Positions 35,444-44,512 of a stretch of 64,000 nucleotides of DNA are shown in pieces; positions within the stretch are counted from its first letter, which is position 1; each line of letters opens with the position of its first letter. Under the pieces are notes generated by a model, which had not been told where the DNA came from, did not search any database, and saw only the letters and a program-made list of their open reading frames with translations. The DNA is taken from the NCBI GenBank assembly GCA_021772335.1, contig JAJFMD010000007.1, forward strand, positions 425,834 to 489,833, written 5' to 3'. The stretch is from Chlamydiota bacterium. Its GTDB lineage: Bacteria > Chlamydiota > Chlamydiia > Chlamydiales > Rhabdochlamydiaceae. The translations under genes were made by a program, and so were the position numbers.

Positions 35444-36805
35444 ATGTCAATTCCTTCAACAAGTGGATTCCATAAAGATTTTGAATGGGGTACGGCAACA
35501 TCTGAATACCAAATTTCAGGTGCTGATCATTGTCCTGATAGTGATTGGGCATGGTATGAAAACAATCCTCAAGTGACAGAAACCCGGAGAGGAACTCCTT
35601 TAGAAAAAAGCTCAAATGGAATCGATCATTGGAATCATCTTGATCGCGATGTTTCTTTTTTAAAACAGCTTGGCGTCACAAGTTATCGCTTCAGTATAGA
35701 GTGGAGCAAGGTTGAGCCTAGAAAAGGGCAGTATAATCAAGACGCAATAGATCATTACAAGAGCTTGTGTGATAAATTAAATCAAAATGGCATCAAGCCA
35801 ATGATTACCTTGCATCATTTCACAAACCCTCAGTGGTTTGCTGCGCAAGATGGATTTGAAAGAGAGGAAAACATTCAAAGCTTCGTTTCCTTTTGTGAGC
35901 ATGTATTTAGGCAGTTAGGAGATAAGACTGACTTATGGGTGACGATTAACGAGCCGGGTGTTTACGCTTTTATGGGCTATTTGCTCGGCAAACATCCTCC
36001 ATTTCGAGCAAATGTCCATATGACAGGGGTTGTATTATCTAATTTGCTCAAAGCGCATTGTCTTGCTTATCAGTCATTGAAAGCAATCCGTCCTGAGGCG
36101 CAGATCGGTATTGTGCATAGCGTGCTTAAATTTAAGACATTCACTAGTTGGAATCCTCTTGAAAAAGCCGTTGCAGGCAATCTAACCTATATCGCCAACG
36201 ATCTCGTAATGAATTTTTTCAGAAATCGCCGCGCAGAATTAAAAATGCCAAATCGAGTTACTCCTTTTCTTGCCAATGTCACGATCGCTGTGCCAACAAA
36301 GTTTTCTGCTGAAAAACTTACCGATTGGTTTGGGATCAATTATTATTCGCGTCCTTTATTAAAAGCAGGCTTTACCTGGCCTCCTATTGAGTCGACATGC
36401 AGAGAGGGGGAGCAGATGACAGGTTATGAGTATCGCTTTGATCCTGAAGGGATTGAAGAAGCAATTGATGATGTGAAGCAGATTGGCGTGCCTATGTATA
36501 TTACAGAAACTGGCACTCCTGATTCGGACAAGCCTGATAGGCTAGCTAGCTTTGCAAGGAGGATAATTACCTCAATTGGCAGATCTATTGATAAGGGAGC
36601 TGATATTAGAGGAATGTACTGGTGGAGCATGGTAGATAACTGGGAATGGGCAGAGGGCTATAATCAACATATAAAGTTTGGTTTAGCTAGATATTTGAAG
36701 GCTTCGAATAGTTTTGAGATAAAACAAGGCGCAGAAGCTTATCTTCAAGCTATTAAGGCTCATAAGGCTAGAGTTAATGAAGATGACGAGGTTTTAGCCG
36801 GATAA
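35444..36805 (+). CDS. GH1 family glycosidase, copy 2
   Basis: A 453-aa tandem paralogue of the preceding gene. Acid/base E170 (TINEP) and nucleophile E355 (ITETG) are present; the C-terminal substrate-binding motif MVDNWEWAEGY is the canonical one, unlike the altered copy 1. A GGAG ribosome-binding site precedes the ATG. No signal peptide. A clear intrinsic terminator follows. Protein identity to copy 1 is high across the first 130 residues, lower in the middle. Confidence 0.9.
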   Translation: MSIPSTSGFHKDFEWGTATSEYQISGADHCPDSDWAWYENNPQVTETRRGTPLEKSSNGIDHWNHLDRDVSFLKQLGVTSYRFSIEWSKVEPRKGQYNQDAIDHYKSLCDKLNQNGIKPMITLHHFTNPQWFAAQDGFEREENIQSFVSFCEHVFRQLGDKTDLWVTINEPGVYAFMGYLLGKHPPFRANVHMTGVVLSNLLKAHCLAYQSLKAIRPEAQIGIVHSVLKFKTFTSWNPLEKAVAGNLTYIANDLVMNFFRNRRAELKMPNRVTPFLANVTIAVPTKFSAEKLTDWFGINYYSRPLLKAGFTWPPIESTCREGEQMTGYEYRFDPEGIEEAIDDVKQIGVPMYITETGTPDSDKPDRLASFARRIITSIGRSIDKGADIRGMYWWSMVDNWEWAEGYNQHIKFGLARYLKASNSFEIKQGAEAYLQAIKAHKARVNEDDEVLAG

Positions 36806-36833
36806 CTCTAGATATTAGTGAGTTGAGTATTTT

Positions 36834-36859
36834 AATATCCGCCTAGTGCGGATATTTTT
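36834..36859 (+). terminator. Rho-independent terminator after GH1 copy 2
   Basis: Nine-bp stem AATATCCGC (36834-36842) and GCGGATATT (36848-36856), loop CTAGT, followed by TTT. It lies 29 bases after the stop of the second GH1 gene. Confidence 0.8.
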
Positions 36860-36990
36860 GTTTCCAGTAATTTTAAGTCTTTATAAGATATAAAGGTTAA
36901 GCTAGTTGTAAATAAGTATTAATAACGTCATTTGAATTTAATAAAAAAATGTGTATAATACTACCATAAAAATAAATTATTGGAGGCATT

Positions 36991-39171
36991 ATGGCATTCC
37001 CTCCGGATCTGTTAGCATCACAAGTGAATGCTCAGCAGGCTAGGGAATCAGACCATCGAACTGCGTATATTCAAGAGACTGATAATCAGCATGTTGAGCA
37101 TCCTGATCTTCATCTTTATCTCCATTCTCCTCTTCAACCCTCTAGCATTGACCAGCTGATTCAAACAGGGCAGAGTTCCCTTTTAAACATGATTTTTCAA
37201 TTACGCCAAAAGGACCTTTCTCCTAATGAAATGGTTATCGCTCGGCTATTTAATCGAGATTTTTATCTTAGATTGATTTCTGAAGGAGTTGAAGTTGGAG
37301 AGCTTAAAGGGATTTTAGATAATGCTGCATTAAAGCAAGCGATTGATGAGCTTTGTAATAAAGAGCTGCTTTCTCTTCGGGAACAGCGTCTCTTTTTATA
37401 TGGTCCCTCCTCACAAATACAAAGAGAAGCGTGTATTCAGCCAAGCTCTCTCTCGGAACTTTCCACGGAAAAGCCCCATCCTCAAACTATGCGCTTAAGT
37501 GAAACTTTGAATGCAAATTTGCATGAAGGGTTAAAGGTCTTATTTTCTGTAGATCAGGAATCTCTAGAAGTCGGATTAACGATTTTTATCGATAAGCATC
37601 TCGATGTGTTACTAGGTACTTTGAAGGCGAAAATTAAAAGTGGCGGACGTGTTTTTCTTGTCGGAGCAGGTTCAAGTGGACGGATAGCGATAGATCTTGC
37701 TGCACAGTGGCGAAAGAACACCGGAAATCAAACGTTTATCGGTTTAATGGCTGGTGGTGATCGCGCTTTTGTACGTGAGAGAGGAGCTTGTGAAGATTGG
37801 ACAGTAAAAGGACACGATCAACTTGCAGATCATCACTTAAGCGGTAATGATGTTGTTATCCTTATCTCTGCAAGTGGATCAAGTGCATATAATGAAGGAG
37901 CCGCTTCTGCTGCCAAAGAGGTTGGTGCTGAAATTTTTTCTCTCTACAATACTGAAGTGATTGCAAAGCCAGGTTCAATGCAAGGAATTCATCCAATTTG
38001 TCTTGATGTTGGCCCTCAAGCGATTACTGGGTCTACGCGTTTACAAGCAACAAATGTTGATAAAGCAGCGCTTGGTCTTACGATGAAACTCTTGCAAAAA
38101 GAGTTGTCGGAAGACTCTTATGACCGGAAACAATCTATCTCTGAATTTATGACGCAATTGCACACTGGCATGCGTAAAATCCAAGAAGCGATGTGCCAAA
38201 TTGAGCCGATCATTGAAAAACAACGCGATATTCTCTCTTCTCCTCAGGCAAATTTTTATCGAACTCAAGATGAAACTGAATCGGGTTATATTACATATAT
38301 TGGAGGAGAGGAAGTTTTTAGACAGGTTTTAATCGATACTTCTGAAATTGTTCCCACATTTGATCTCAATCCGACGCGCACAATTGATGAGTTTAATAAA
38401 AAACGCGCTGAGTATGCTCCTTATCTCGTTGGTGAAGAGAGCAATTTAGAAGCATGGAAAACCGTACTTCAAAAACCTTTAGATACATCTGCTGAACAAA
38501 GGGAAGTGCGTCAATTGACAATTGCGCAGTCGTGTAATGCTTTTGGTTCGTATCAACAGCGTCCTAAAGGCGATGGGAATCAAGTGATTGCTGTTTGTGA
38601 TTTTGATCGAGCTAAACCGGAGACAATCACACAAAATTTTGCCTTATTAAAAGATGCTCAAAAACAAGGATCTCATACAGCTCTAATCGCTTTTTATTCA
38701 GGAACAAAAGAACAGTGGGAAGAGGGATTTAAAGGGCATTTAGAATTAGTTAATACGGTCGCATTGATCTCTGATTTTCCTCAAGATAATGCTGGAATGG
38801 TCGATAGTATTTGCATCAAGACTTTACTCAACTTAATTTCAAATGGCACGATGACATTGATGGACAAAATTCATGGAAATGAAATGATTGATGTCTTTCC
38901 TGCAAATAAGAAGTTGATTGATCGCTCCGCACGTATCATCGATAAAATTTATCACAGCTATCATAATCGTCATTTAGACTACGATCTTATTTGCCATTAT
39001 CTCTATCATGTTATGGAGAAGAAGGAAAGATCTTCTGTTTATATACCCTCTGTTAGCCGTATCGCTTTAACGATGATTGAAAGAGGTATTGATTTTGATC
39101 AAGCTTGTGATTTTTTAAAAGAGCATCACCAACGCATCAAAGAGATTTTCATCAAAACCTCTAAAAATTAG
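36991..39171 (+). CDS. Two-SIS-domain protein, MurQ / glucokinase-regulatory-protein-like
   Basis: A 726-aa protein. Residues 1-165 are of unknown type. Residues about 166-370 form a first SIS domain of the MurQ/GKRP family: GAGSSGR (225-231), MAGGDR followed by GACEDW, ISASGSS, and GPQAITGSTRLQA. A second SIS-like region follows, ending HGNEMIDVFPANKKL. MurQ has one SIS domain and about 300 residues, whereas eukaryotic GKRP has two and about 625. The Glu of MurQ following GTSGR (DASE) appears replaced by Gln (LAAQ), so etherase activity is doubtful. A role in sugar-phosphate sensing is possible; the GH1 neighbours would supply such sugars. GGAGG lies upstream of the ATG. Confidence 0.8.
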   Translation: MAFPPDLLASQVNAQQARESDHRTAYIQETDNQHVEHPDLHLYLHSPLQPSSIDQLIQTGQSSLLNMIFQLRQKDLSPNEMVIARLFNRDFYLRLISEGVEVGELKGILDNAALKQAIDELCNKELLSLREQRLFLYGPSSQIQREACIQPSSLSELSTEKPHPQTMRLSETLNANLHEGLKVLFSVDQESLEVGLTIFIDKHLDVLLGTLKAKIKSGGRVFLVGAGSSGRIAIDLAAQWRKNTGNQTFIGLMAGGDRAFVRERGACEDWTVKGHDQLADHHLSGNDVVILISASGSSAYNEGAASAAKEVGAEIFSLYNTEVIAKPGSMQGIHPICLDVGPQAITGSTRLQATNVDKAALGLTMKLLQKELSEDSYDRKQSISEFMTQLHTGMRKIQEAMCQIEPIIEKQRDILSSPQANFYRTQDETESGYITYIGGEEVFRQVLIDTSEIVPTFDLNPTRTIDEFNKKRAEYAPYLVGEESNLEAWKTVLQKPLDTSAEQREVRQLTIAQSCNAFGSYQQRPKGDGNQVIAVCDFDRAKPETITQNFALLKDAQKQGSHTALIAFYSGTKEQWEEGFKGHLELVNTVALISDFPQDNAGMVDSICIKTLLNLISNGTMTLMDKIHGNEMIDVFPANKKLIDRSARIIDKIYHSYHNRHLDYDLICHYLYHVMEKKERSSVYIPSVSRIALTMIERGIDFDQACDFLKEHHQRIKEIFIKTSKN

Positions 39172-40760
39172 AAGCATTGGAGTAGTAACGGACGGGTTGC
39201 AGAGTCAGACCCATCGCTATCACTTCTCTGAGAAGAAAAATTGAGGCCTTGGATATAGGCTGAAAGATTTTCAATAGATGGTAGACTAGTCCATTTTCCC
39301 TTCCAATTCTCTGATAAGTGAGCGTTCCAACTGTGCAATGCTTTTGCAAAATCTAGTAGTGATGCCTTTTCAACCAGCTTTTGAAAGTGTCCAAATTCAC
39401 TGGAAAGGGTTAGCTTTTCTTTTTCTTCAGGCGTACCGTGATTTCTTAAATAATTGATTAGAATTTCATCAGATTCATTAAGAATTGCCGGTGTAAGAAA
39501 AAATATATTTCCAACAGGAGCAAAAATAACGAGGAATGTGCGCATATTTCCACTGAAGAAGTCATAAGAAAATTGAATGGGAGCTGCAAAATTCAAAAGT
39601 CCGATAGCACTGCTTATCCATTTTAAACAACTGGTTGTTTGTGGCCGTAAGTGTGCGCTGATTTTTTTTTCATTTTGACCAAATATGTAGCGGTAAGTGG
39701 TATTAAATATGCTACGGCTTGCATTGGTAATATTGTTAATTAATAGATAAAAGTTAGAGAAGACAGATAGGAAGGCAAAAGTTCCTTCAAGAACGGTTTG
39801 ACCTATTGAGCTTTCGTTTTCAGTCGAGCTAGCGCTATCATTAGAATTTGGGCCGTTATAGAGGATATCTCCAAACTTTGCTCCTAGTACTCCATAGTGA
39901 ATTAAAAGAGCGATGCTTCCTAAAAATCCTATGCCCATGCAAATTTTTTGTCCAAAGGCTTGAGCAGTTGTCTCTTCAGGCTGGTTTTCAAGATGAGGTG
40001 AAAGTGTTAAAAGTTCTAAGTAGTGAGCAATTTTTTTTTCATTTACATCATTCGAAGTTCTAATGCTCTCTAAAGCTTTTGCAATGTCTTCTTGTACACT
40101 TGGAGGGAAAGAAACAAAGGCGTGTTTAAAACGATCGATATTTTGGGCAAGAGAATCTTGTAATGAGCGGAGACCCTTTTCAAATTTGTTATAGTTTTGT
40201 TCTAAGGCTATTCTTTCAAAGGTCAATTTCAATGATTCGAAAGGCAAACTTATGTTAGAGCTCATTATGAGAAAAGGAAATGCAATACGCTCGTTTCCTT
40301 CGTTATAGAGATAGGATGTTGCGGCGAGTGGAATTTGAGCAATGGTACTGATTAAAGCAGATCCAGTCCAAATTGCTCTTTGTGTGTTTTTAGAAAGATT
40401 TTCATGATACAAAGGCTCTTCTTGCTTGGGTATGGGCTTTAAAAATTCTTTGACTTGTCTGTAGAGAAGACCCGCTGTGACAGCACCAAATCCAACAAAG
40501 TTTGCTGCAACATAAACAGATCCTAAAATTTTCTGACCTATGGGATTTTCTGTATTAGTTTTTGCAAAATTGTAAGGAAGTCTTGCAATCGCAACATTGC
40601 CAATAAGACCTAAAAATTTAGCGCAGTTCTCTACTCCATGACGCACACTTGTGTGGAATGAGGTTTCGTCAGAGGGCATTTTATCAATTTGGGAATGATA
40701 GATTGCACGGTTGAGGTTATTGTTTGCATAAGAAGAAGGGAGCTCACTAAGCGATGTCAT
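39168..40760 (-). CDS. Hypothetical multi-pass membrane protein
   Basis: I do not recognise this 530-aa protein. Hydrophobic segments are visible near residues 75-100, 120-145, 275-295, 325-345, 385-405 and 415-435, separated by charged helical stretches. There is no signal peptide or conserved enzyme motif. It ends 4 bases into the convergent GKRP-like gene and starts 6 bases after the end of the next minus-strand gene, so it belongs to a run of membrane proteins (39168-42762). Paired hydrophobic segments make an inclusion-membrane or secreted-effector role conceivable, but this is unproven. Confidence 0.6.
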   Translation of the reverse strand: MTSLSELPSSYANNNLNRAIYHSQIDKMPSDETSFHTSVRHGVENCAKFLGLIGNVAIARLPYNFAKTNTENPIGQKILGSVYVAANFVGFGAVTAGLLYRQVKEFLKPIPKQEEPLYHENLSKNTQRAIWTGSALISTIAQIPLAATSYLYNEGNERIAFPFLIMSSNISLPFESLKLTFERIALEQNYNKFEKGLRSLQDSLAQNIDRFKHAFVSFPPSVQEDIAKALESIRTSNDVNEKKIAHYLELLTLSPHLENQPEETTAQAFGQKICMGIGFLGSIALLIHYGVLGAKFGDILYNGPNSNDSASSTENESSIGQTVLEGTFAFLSVFSNFYLLINNITNASRSIFNTTYRYIFGQNEKKISAHLRPQTTSCLKWISSAIGLLNFAAPIQFSYDFFSGNMRTFLVIFAPVGNIFFLTPAILNESDEILINYLRNHGTPEEKEKLTLSSEFGHFQKLVEKASLLDFAKALHSWNAHLSENWKGKWTSLPSIENLSAYIQGLNFSSQRSDSDGSDSATRPLLLQCF

Positions 40761-40766
40761 TAGAAT

Positions 40767-41441
40767 TTAAGATTTTTTAGGCGAAACCTTATATTGATTG
40801 CCCATTTTTTTCCATTGCTTATTGATCTTTTCAGTGACGCGAATCATGTAGTAGAGCAAGGCTGAAAAATTTGCAATCATTAAACTAATAATGAGCAATG
40901 TAATGGAAGGGTTTTTTGGGTAAAGTTCAAAAAAAGTAAACGCGCATATTAATAGCATCAAAATACCATTACACGTTACGTAAAACGAACTTTGGTAATA
41001 GCGAGTTTTTTGCCGTTCTTTCATTAACATCATATTGGTGCGTGTCTTTGGGAAGAAGGAATATTTTTTTTCCAGACTCACTTCTTCAATCAAAATAGAT
41101 TGAAGAGCTGTTTGATAAACAAAAAGCTCGAGCTGCCAAAATGCTGTGATTCCTACAATGCCTGCAAAGGCGATAACAACTGAGGCACCCCAATTGCTAA
41201 GGGGGATATTGGGATCAATAGAGAAAAAGTATCCGAGGCCCATAAATGCACCAAGTAACCAGGTAACAGCTATAGTACGGTATTTTCCTTGAAGATATTG
41301 GAAGTGGTGCTCGTATGCATTAAGTTTAGAATATAAGCCAAAAATGATCGAATCAGGGTGAATATCGATTTTATGTACGATAAAATCGGTGTCAGCAAAT
41401 TCATTTTCAATGGAAATTTCAGAAGTGTCTTTAGAAATCAT
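40767..41441 (-). CDS. Four-helix membrane protein, paralogue of the upstream gene
   Basis: A 224-aa protein with two pairs of membrane helices (about 58-110 and 150-205) split by a cytoplasmic loop containing VSLEKKYSFFPKTRTNMML. Its pattern and several motifs (IFGLYSK, EKKY, the first helix pair) match the upstream neighbour, so they are paralogues from an old duplication. Starts by ATGA overlap (41438-41441) with that gene. The N terminus is acidic. The architecture somewhat resembles RipA-type octameric membrane proteins; function unknown. Confidence 0.65.
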   Translation of the reverse strand: MISKDTSEISIENEFADTDFIVHKIDIHPDSIIFGLYSKLNAYEHHFQYLQGKYRTIAVTWLLGAFMGLGYFFSIDPNIPLSNWGASVVIAFAGIVGITAFWQLELFVYQTALQSILIEEVSLEKKYSFFPKTRTNMMLMKERQKTRYYQSSFYVTCNGILMLLICAFTFFELYPKNPSITLLIISLMIANFSALLYYMIRVTEKINKQWKKMGNQYKVSPKKS

Positions 41442-42046
41442 TTTTCCTCGCTCTTAGAGTCTTTTTGGTAATAAAGATCTCCACTCATATTTGTGATGCC
41501 TTTAAAGGCCATCATTGTAATAAAAGCTATAAAAAGATAACTCGCTATGAGAACAGGAACACCATATTGACAAAAGAGCAAATAGATCGCGATCATCAAA
41601 GTGAGGAATAAAATTCCGCAAAAAGAGAAATAAAGGAACGATTTTGATTTGGGATATTCAATGTAAAGCAATTTTATATGGTTATGATGAACCGGTGGGA
41701 TCCATTTGTATTTTTTTTCCATATGAATCAATTCATTAGCGGTGGTTTGGAGAAGTCGGTCGTAGATGATGATATCGAGGTACCAAAGAGAGAGAATGCC
41801 AAAGATTCCTGCGACTGTCATCAGCATAATTAAAATTAAGCGGTTGAAGGGCCATCCTTGATGTTCTGAAAGGATAAATCCAATTGCAAAAAATATCGCG
41901 AACATCAAAGTGGAAGCGAGCTGACGATAGGTGAGCTGTATACGTGTATAGTGCTTTATCGTCTCGATATGTTTTGTATAAAGACCATAAATCAAAGGAC
42001 ATGGATTTTTGATTGGATCGTATTTTTTTTTCTTCGCTTTTGCCAT
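41438..42046 (-). CDS. Four-helix membrane protein
   Basis: A 202-aa basic protein with two bilobed hydrophobic regions (about 45-95 and 130-180) and the motifs LIYGLYTKHIETIKHY and MEKKYKWIPPVHHNH shared with its downstream paralogue. No signal peptide. The two genes are translationally coupled (ATGA), suggesting the products form a heteromeric membrane complex. Paired short-loop hydrophobic segments also fit chlamydial inclusion-membrane proteins. Function unknown. Confidence 0.65.
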   Translation of the reverse strand: MAKAKKKKYDPIKNPCPLIYGLYTKHIETIKHYTRIQLTYRQLASTLMFAIFFAIGFILSEHQGWPFNRLILIMLMTVAGIFGILSLWYLDIIIYDRLLQTTANELIHMEKKYKWIPPVHHNHIKLLYIEYPKSKSFLYFSFCGILFLTLMIAIYLLFCQYGVPVLIASYLFIAFITMMAFKGITNMSGDLYYQKDSKSEEK

Positions 42047-42123
42047 CGAATAATAGCTCTATGCATAACTTCTAGTTAAACTAATTAATAGAGATTTTTT
42101 TATTCTAAATCAAGGATAGAAGT

Positions 42124-42762
42124 TTAATTAACTTGAATTGAGTACAGTTTTGAAATTTTAGAGATTAAATGCGCGCAGCTTTTGCATCTTGGATTGATTT
42201 GAATGGCAATGCTTTGAGGTATTGAGAATTTGACATGGCCTGTATTTTTTGGAGGAGTATTAACGAGGGAAACATCAATTGTTTTGGGTAGAGAAGTCTG
42301 CCTATCAATAGGGTAAACGTGCAAGGTCCATATTTTATTTTTTCGATGTAGTTGCGCAATAGATATTGCCTGGTTCTTATCAATTATAAAAGGTTCTTTA
42401 CTGTTTTTCTCGAGATATTTTTGTAATGGATCAAATCTATTATTCTGAATAATGACTTTTTTTAGAGGGAGTTTTGTATTAGATTGCTTCTGTAGAGGGG
42501 AAGTTGTTTTTTTGCATTGTTGATAACCGAGAGATGCTGAAAAAAATATTGCCGTTGCGAGTGTGATTATGATAGCTAAGCTGCCAAATAACACACTGGG
42601 AAACATAAAGGCGGTTATTGTTGCTGCAATAGCAGATGCTGCGATGATACCACTGACAATTAGGGAGATTTTTGTCGCTTTACATAGTGAACGCTTAGTA
42701 GGTGAAGGGATAGGGACATTTGATTGTGAGACTGCATTGATAGATCCCATAAGAATACACAT
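42124..42762 (-). CDS. Inc-like protein with one bilobed hydrophobic domain
   Basis: A 212-aa protein of unknown family. Residues about 30-80 form two hydrophobic helices separated by a very short turn (around MFPSVLFG), the bilobed domain typical of chlamydial inclusion-membrane proteins secreted by the type III system. The N-terminal 28 residues are rich in Ser, Pro and Asn, as in secreted effectors, and the C-terminal 130 residues are hydrophilic and basic. ATGs at 42762 and 42750 are both possible, neither with a good ribosome-binding site. The Inc assignment rests on architecture alone. Confidence 0.55.
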   Translation of the reverse strand: MCILMGSINAVSQSNVPIPSPTKRSLCKATKISLIVSGIIAASAIAATITAFMFPSVLFGSLAIIITLATAIFFSASLGYQQCKKTTSPLQKQSNTKLPLKKVIIQNNRFDPLQKYLEKNSKEPFIIDKNQAISIAQLHRKNKIWTLHVYPIDRQTSLPKTIDVSLVNTPPKNTGHVKFSIPQSIAIQINPRCKSCAHLISKISKLYSIQVN

Positions 42763-42777
42763 CGTATTAATTAAAAA

Positions 42778-43551
42778 TTATTCTAGCATAGCAATAGTGG
42801 CATTGCGTCCGCAAGTGCGATTAAAGCGGTAAGAGAAAAAATCAGAAGGATTGCAATAAGTACACACCTGAGCAATGTGAATATTCTCTTTGAGAACACC
42901 TTGGTCACGCAATTGATTCTCAGCAACTTGCCATAAATCAAAGTAATTGCCATTTGTTTTGAAGGGGAGAAAAGAAGAGGGCAATTCTTGTTTGTAATTT
43001 TTAAATTCAGCGTGATCAGGACCGAGACTCGGTGAAATTGCAATCAGCAGTTTTTTCGGATTAGAATAAAATTGGTTTTTCATTGCTTCAATCACTTTTG
43101 CATAGATATTTTGAGCCTGTCCACGCCAGCCAGCATGAATAAGAGCAAGAGCGTGATGTTCGGGATCATAGATAATAGTTGCTTGACAATCGGCATGTTT
43201 GATCATTAGGAGAAGATCGGGGGTTTGTGTGACAAGGGCGTCACAGCTCGGGATAATTGAGGGAGATGAGTGATCTAAAAATACAATAGTTGTCGAATGA
43301 ATTTGTTCCGCTTGAATCAGCCTCTCGCAAGGAAAAGTTTTTTCAATGCGCACTAAATTTTCTGCGATATTATTTGGCTCATCTCCCGTATTTTCACCAA
43401 CATTGAGAGAGTCGAAAGGGGCAGAGCTGATTCCGCCTTGGCGTGAAAAGGTGCCATGTTTCAGAGGGAATCTTTGTAAAACATCGAAGGAGTAATAGGT
43501 TAAGTGATTTTCTTGTCGCCTATTATTCAAAAAATTCTTAATCTCCAGCAT
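42778..43551 (-). CDS. pgeF: Peptidoglycan-editing factor / purine nucleoside phosphorylase (YfiH, laccase-domain family)
   Basis: A 257-aa protein of the former DUF152 family. Conserved metal-binding residues are present: QIHS, the IKHADCQATIIYD segment with His and Cys, and LIHAGWRGQ. Members act on adenosine and related nucleosides and have been shown to edit misplaced amino acids in peptidoglycan precursors. It is cytoplasmic. Its start is divergent from the CPBP gene at 43589, and the stop is 15 bases before the Inc-like gene on the same strand. Confidence 0.9.
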   Translation of the reverse strand: MLEIKNFLNNRRQENHLTYYSFDVLQRFPLKHGTFSRQGGISSAPFDSLNVGENTGDEPNNIAENLVRIEKTFPCERLIQAEQIHSTTIVFLDHSSPSIIPSCDALVTQTPDLLLMIKHADCQATIIYDPEHHALALIHAGWRGQAQNIYAKVIEAMKNQFYSNPKKLLIAISPSLGPDHAEFKNYKQELPSSFLPFKTNGNYFDLWQVAENQLRDQGVLKENIHIAQVCTYCNPSDFFSYRFNRTCGRNATIAMLE

Positions 43552-43588
43552 AGGGCGCTCCTTAAATCTATGATGTGAGTTTTTATTA

Positions 43589-44485
43589 ATGGAAGAGAAT
43601 CTCTTTTCCTATTTTGTTTTTTGGAACAATCCTTATAACACACTTTGTCTATTTGCTCTCATAATGAGTTTTGTCTCATTGTGGATCTATCGCTCTGTGT
43701 GGTTATGGTCTTCCTTTCTTATTGTATTTACAATTCTAGGCTATCACGCAGGCATTTTTAAACTGCTAGGATTTATACCTCTAGTTTTGCTTGCTGTGAT
43801 TTATTGGAACCTTAGAAATGATTTTGGTGGATATCGTAGGGCGATTTGGGCCTCGCTTGCAATAGCAGTATCGACAGTGTTGTGGTTTCATTTGTTTCCC
43901 ACTTTTGGTCATTGGAAGCTTAGTGAAGCAATGCAGTTATCAGAAAATTCACTCCCCTACACCTATTGGGTGCATTTCGATATTCCTTTCATTGGAATTT
44001 TCCCGCTAGCCTTTACAGTCCCATTAATTTGTTCTCGAGAAGGAGCAATGCGATTTATCAGGCAAGGGTTGCCTCTAGCTATTTTAGGAGCTGGTATATT
44101 AATAGGATATTGCTTGTATCGTCAAATGATGGTTTGGGATGTAAAATTTCCTTTAGTTGTTGTTTCACATGTTCTGACGACACTTTTTCTTGTCATTATT
44201 CCCTATGAAGGTTTTGTACGAGGGTTTGTTCAAAGAGAAGTTGCTAAGGGATTAGGCGGTGGATTTTGGGGAGGTTTGGGTGCAATTTTAATCGCAGCGC
44301 TCTTTGGTGTGGTTTTGCATCTATATATCTCTTTGAATTTCAATTATCTGATTTTTATTATGATTTCGGGTCTAATTTACGGAACGATTTATCAATACAC
44401 TAAGCAGATTGAGAGCAGCATCATATGCCACGCTCTTTTTGCTATCGCTCATTTTATCTTTTTGACCTATCCACTTGAAATGTGA
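43589..44485 (+). CDS. CPBP-family intramembrane protein (CAAX-protease-like)
   Basis: A 298-aa protein with about eight hydrophobic segments. The C-terminal part carries a variant of the CPBP/Abi motifs: PYEGFVRGFVQRE in place of the usual EExxFRGxL, LFGVVLHLY with the first His, and GTIYQYTKQIESSIICHALF with the second His. The first Glu of the EE pair appears replaced by Tyr, so activity is uncertain. It lies just ahead of mcsA on the same strand, 27 bases away, with a GAGG ribosome-binding site for mcsA in the gap. Confidence 0.75.
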   Translation: MEENLFSYFVFWNNPYNTLCLFALIMSFVSLWIYRSVWLWSSFLIVFTILGYHAGIFKLLGFIPLVLLAVIYWNLRNDFGGYRRAIWASLAIAVSTVLWFHLFPTFGHWKLSEAMQLSENSLPYTYWVHFDIPFIGIFPLAFTVPLICSREGAMRFIRQGLPLAILGAGILIGYCLYRQMMVWDVKFPLVVVSHVLTTLFLVIIPYEGFVRGFVQREVAKGLGGGFWGGLGAILIAALFGVVLHLYISLNFNYLIFIMISGLIYGTIYQYTKQIESSIICHALFAIAHFIFLTYPLEM

Positions 44486-44512
44486 CATAGTAGCAATAAC
44501 CTGAGGATTTTT

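Noticed and set aside
33889..36805. Twin GH1 genes as an assembly artefact
   Set aside because: The copies differ widely in the middle and C-terminal parts and in spacing, which fits an old duplication rather than a misassembly.
40767..42046. Four-helix membrane pair as an anti-phage effector of the SLATT type
   Set aside because: No nucleotidyltransferase, TIR, reverse transcriptase or other defence partner is adjacent; the neighbours are other membrane proteins and pgeF.
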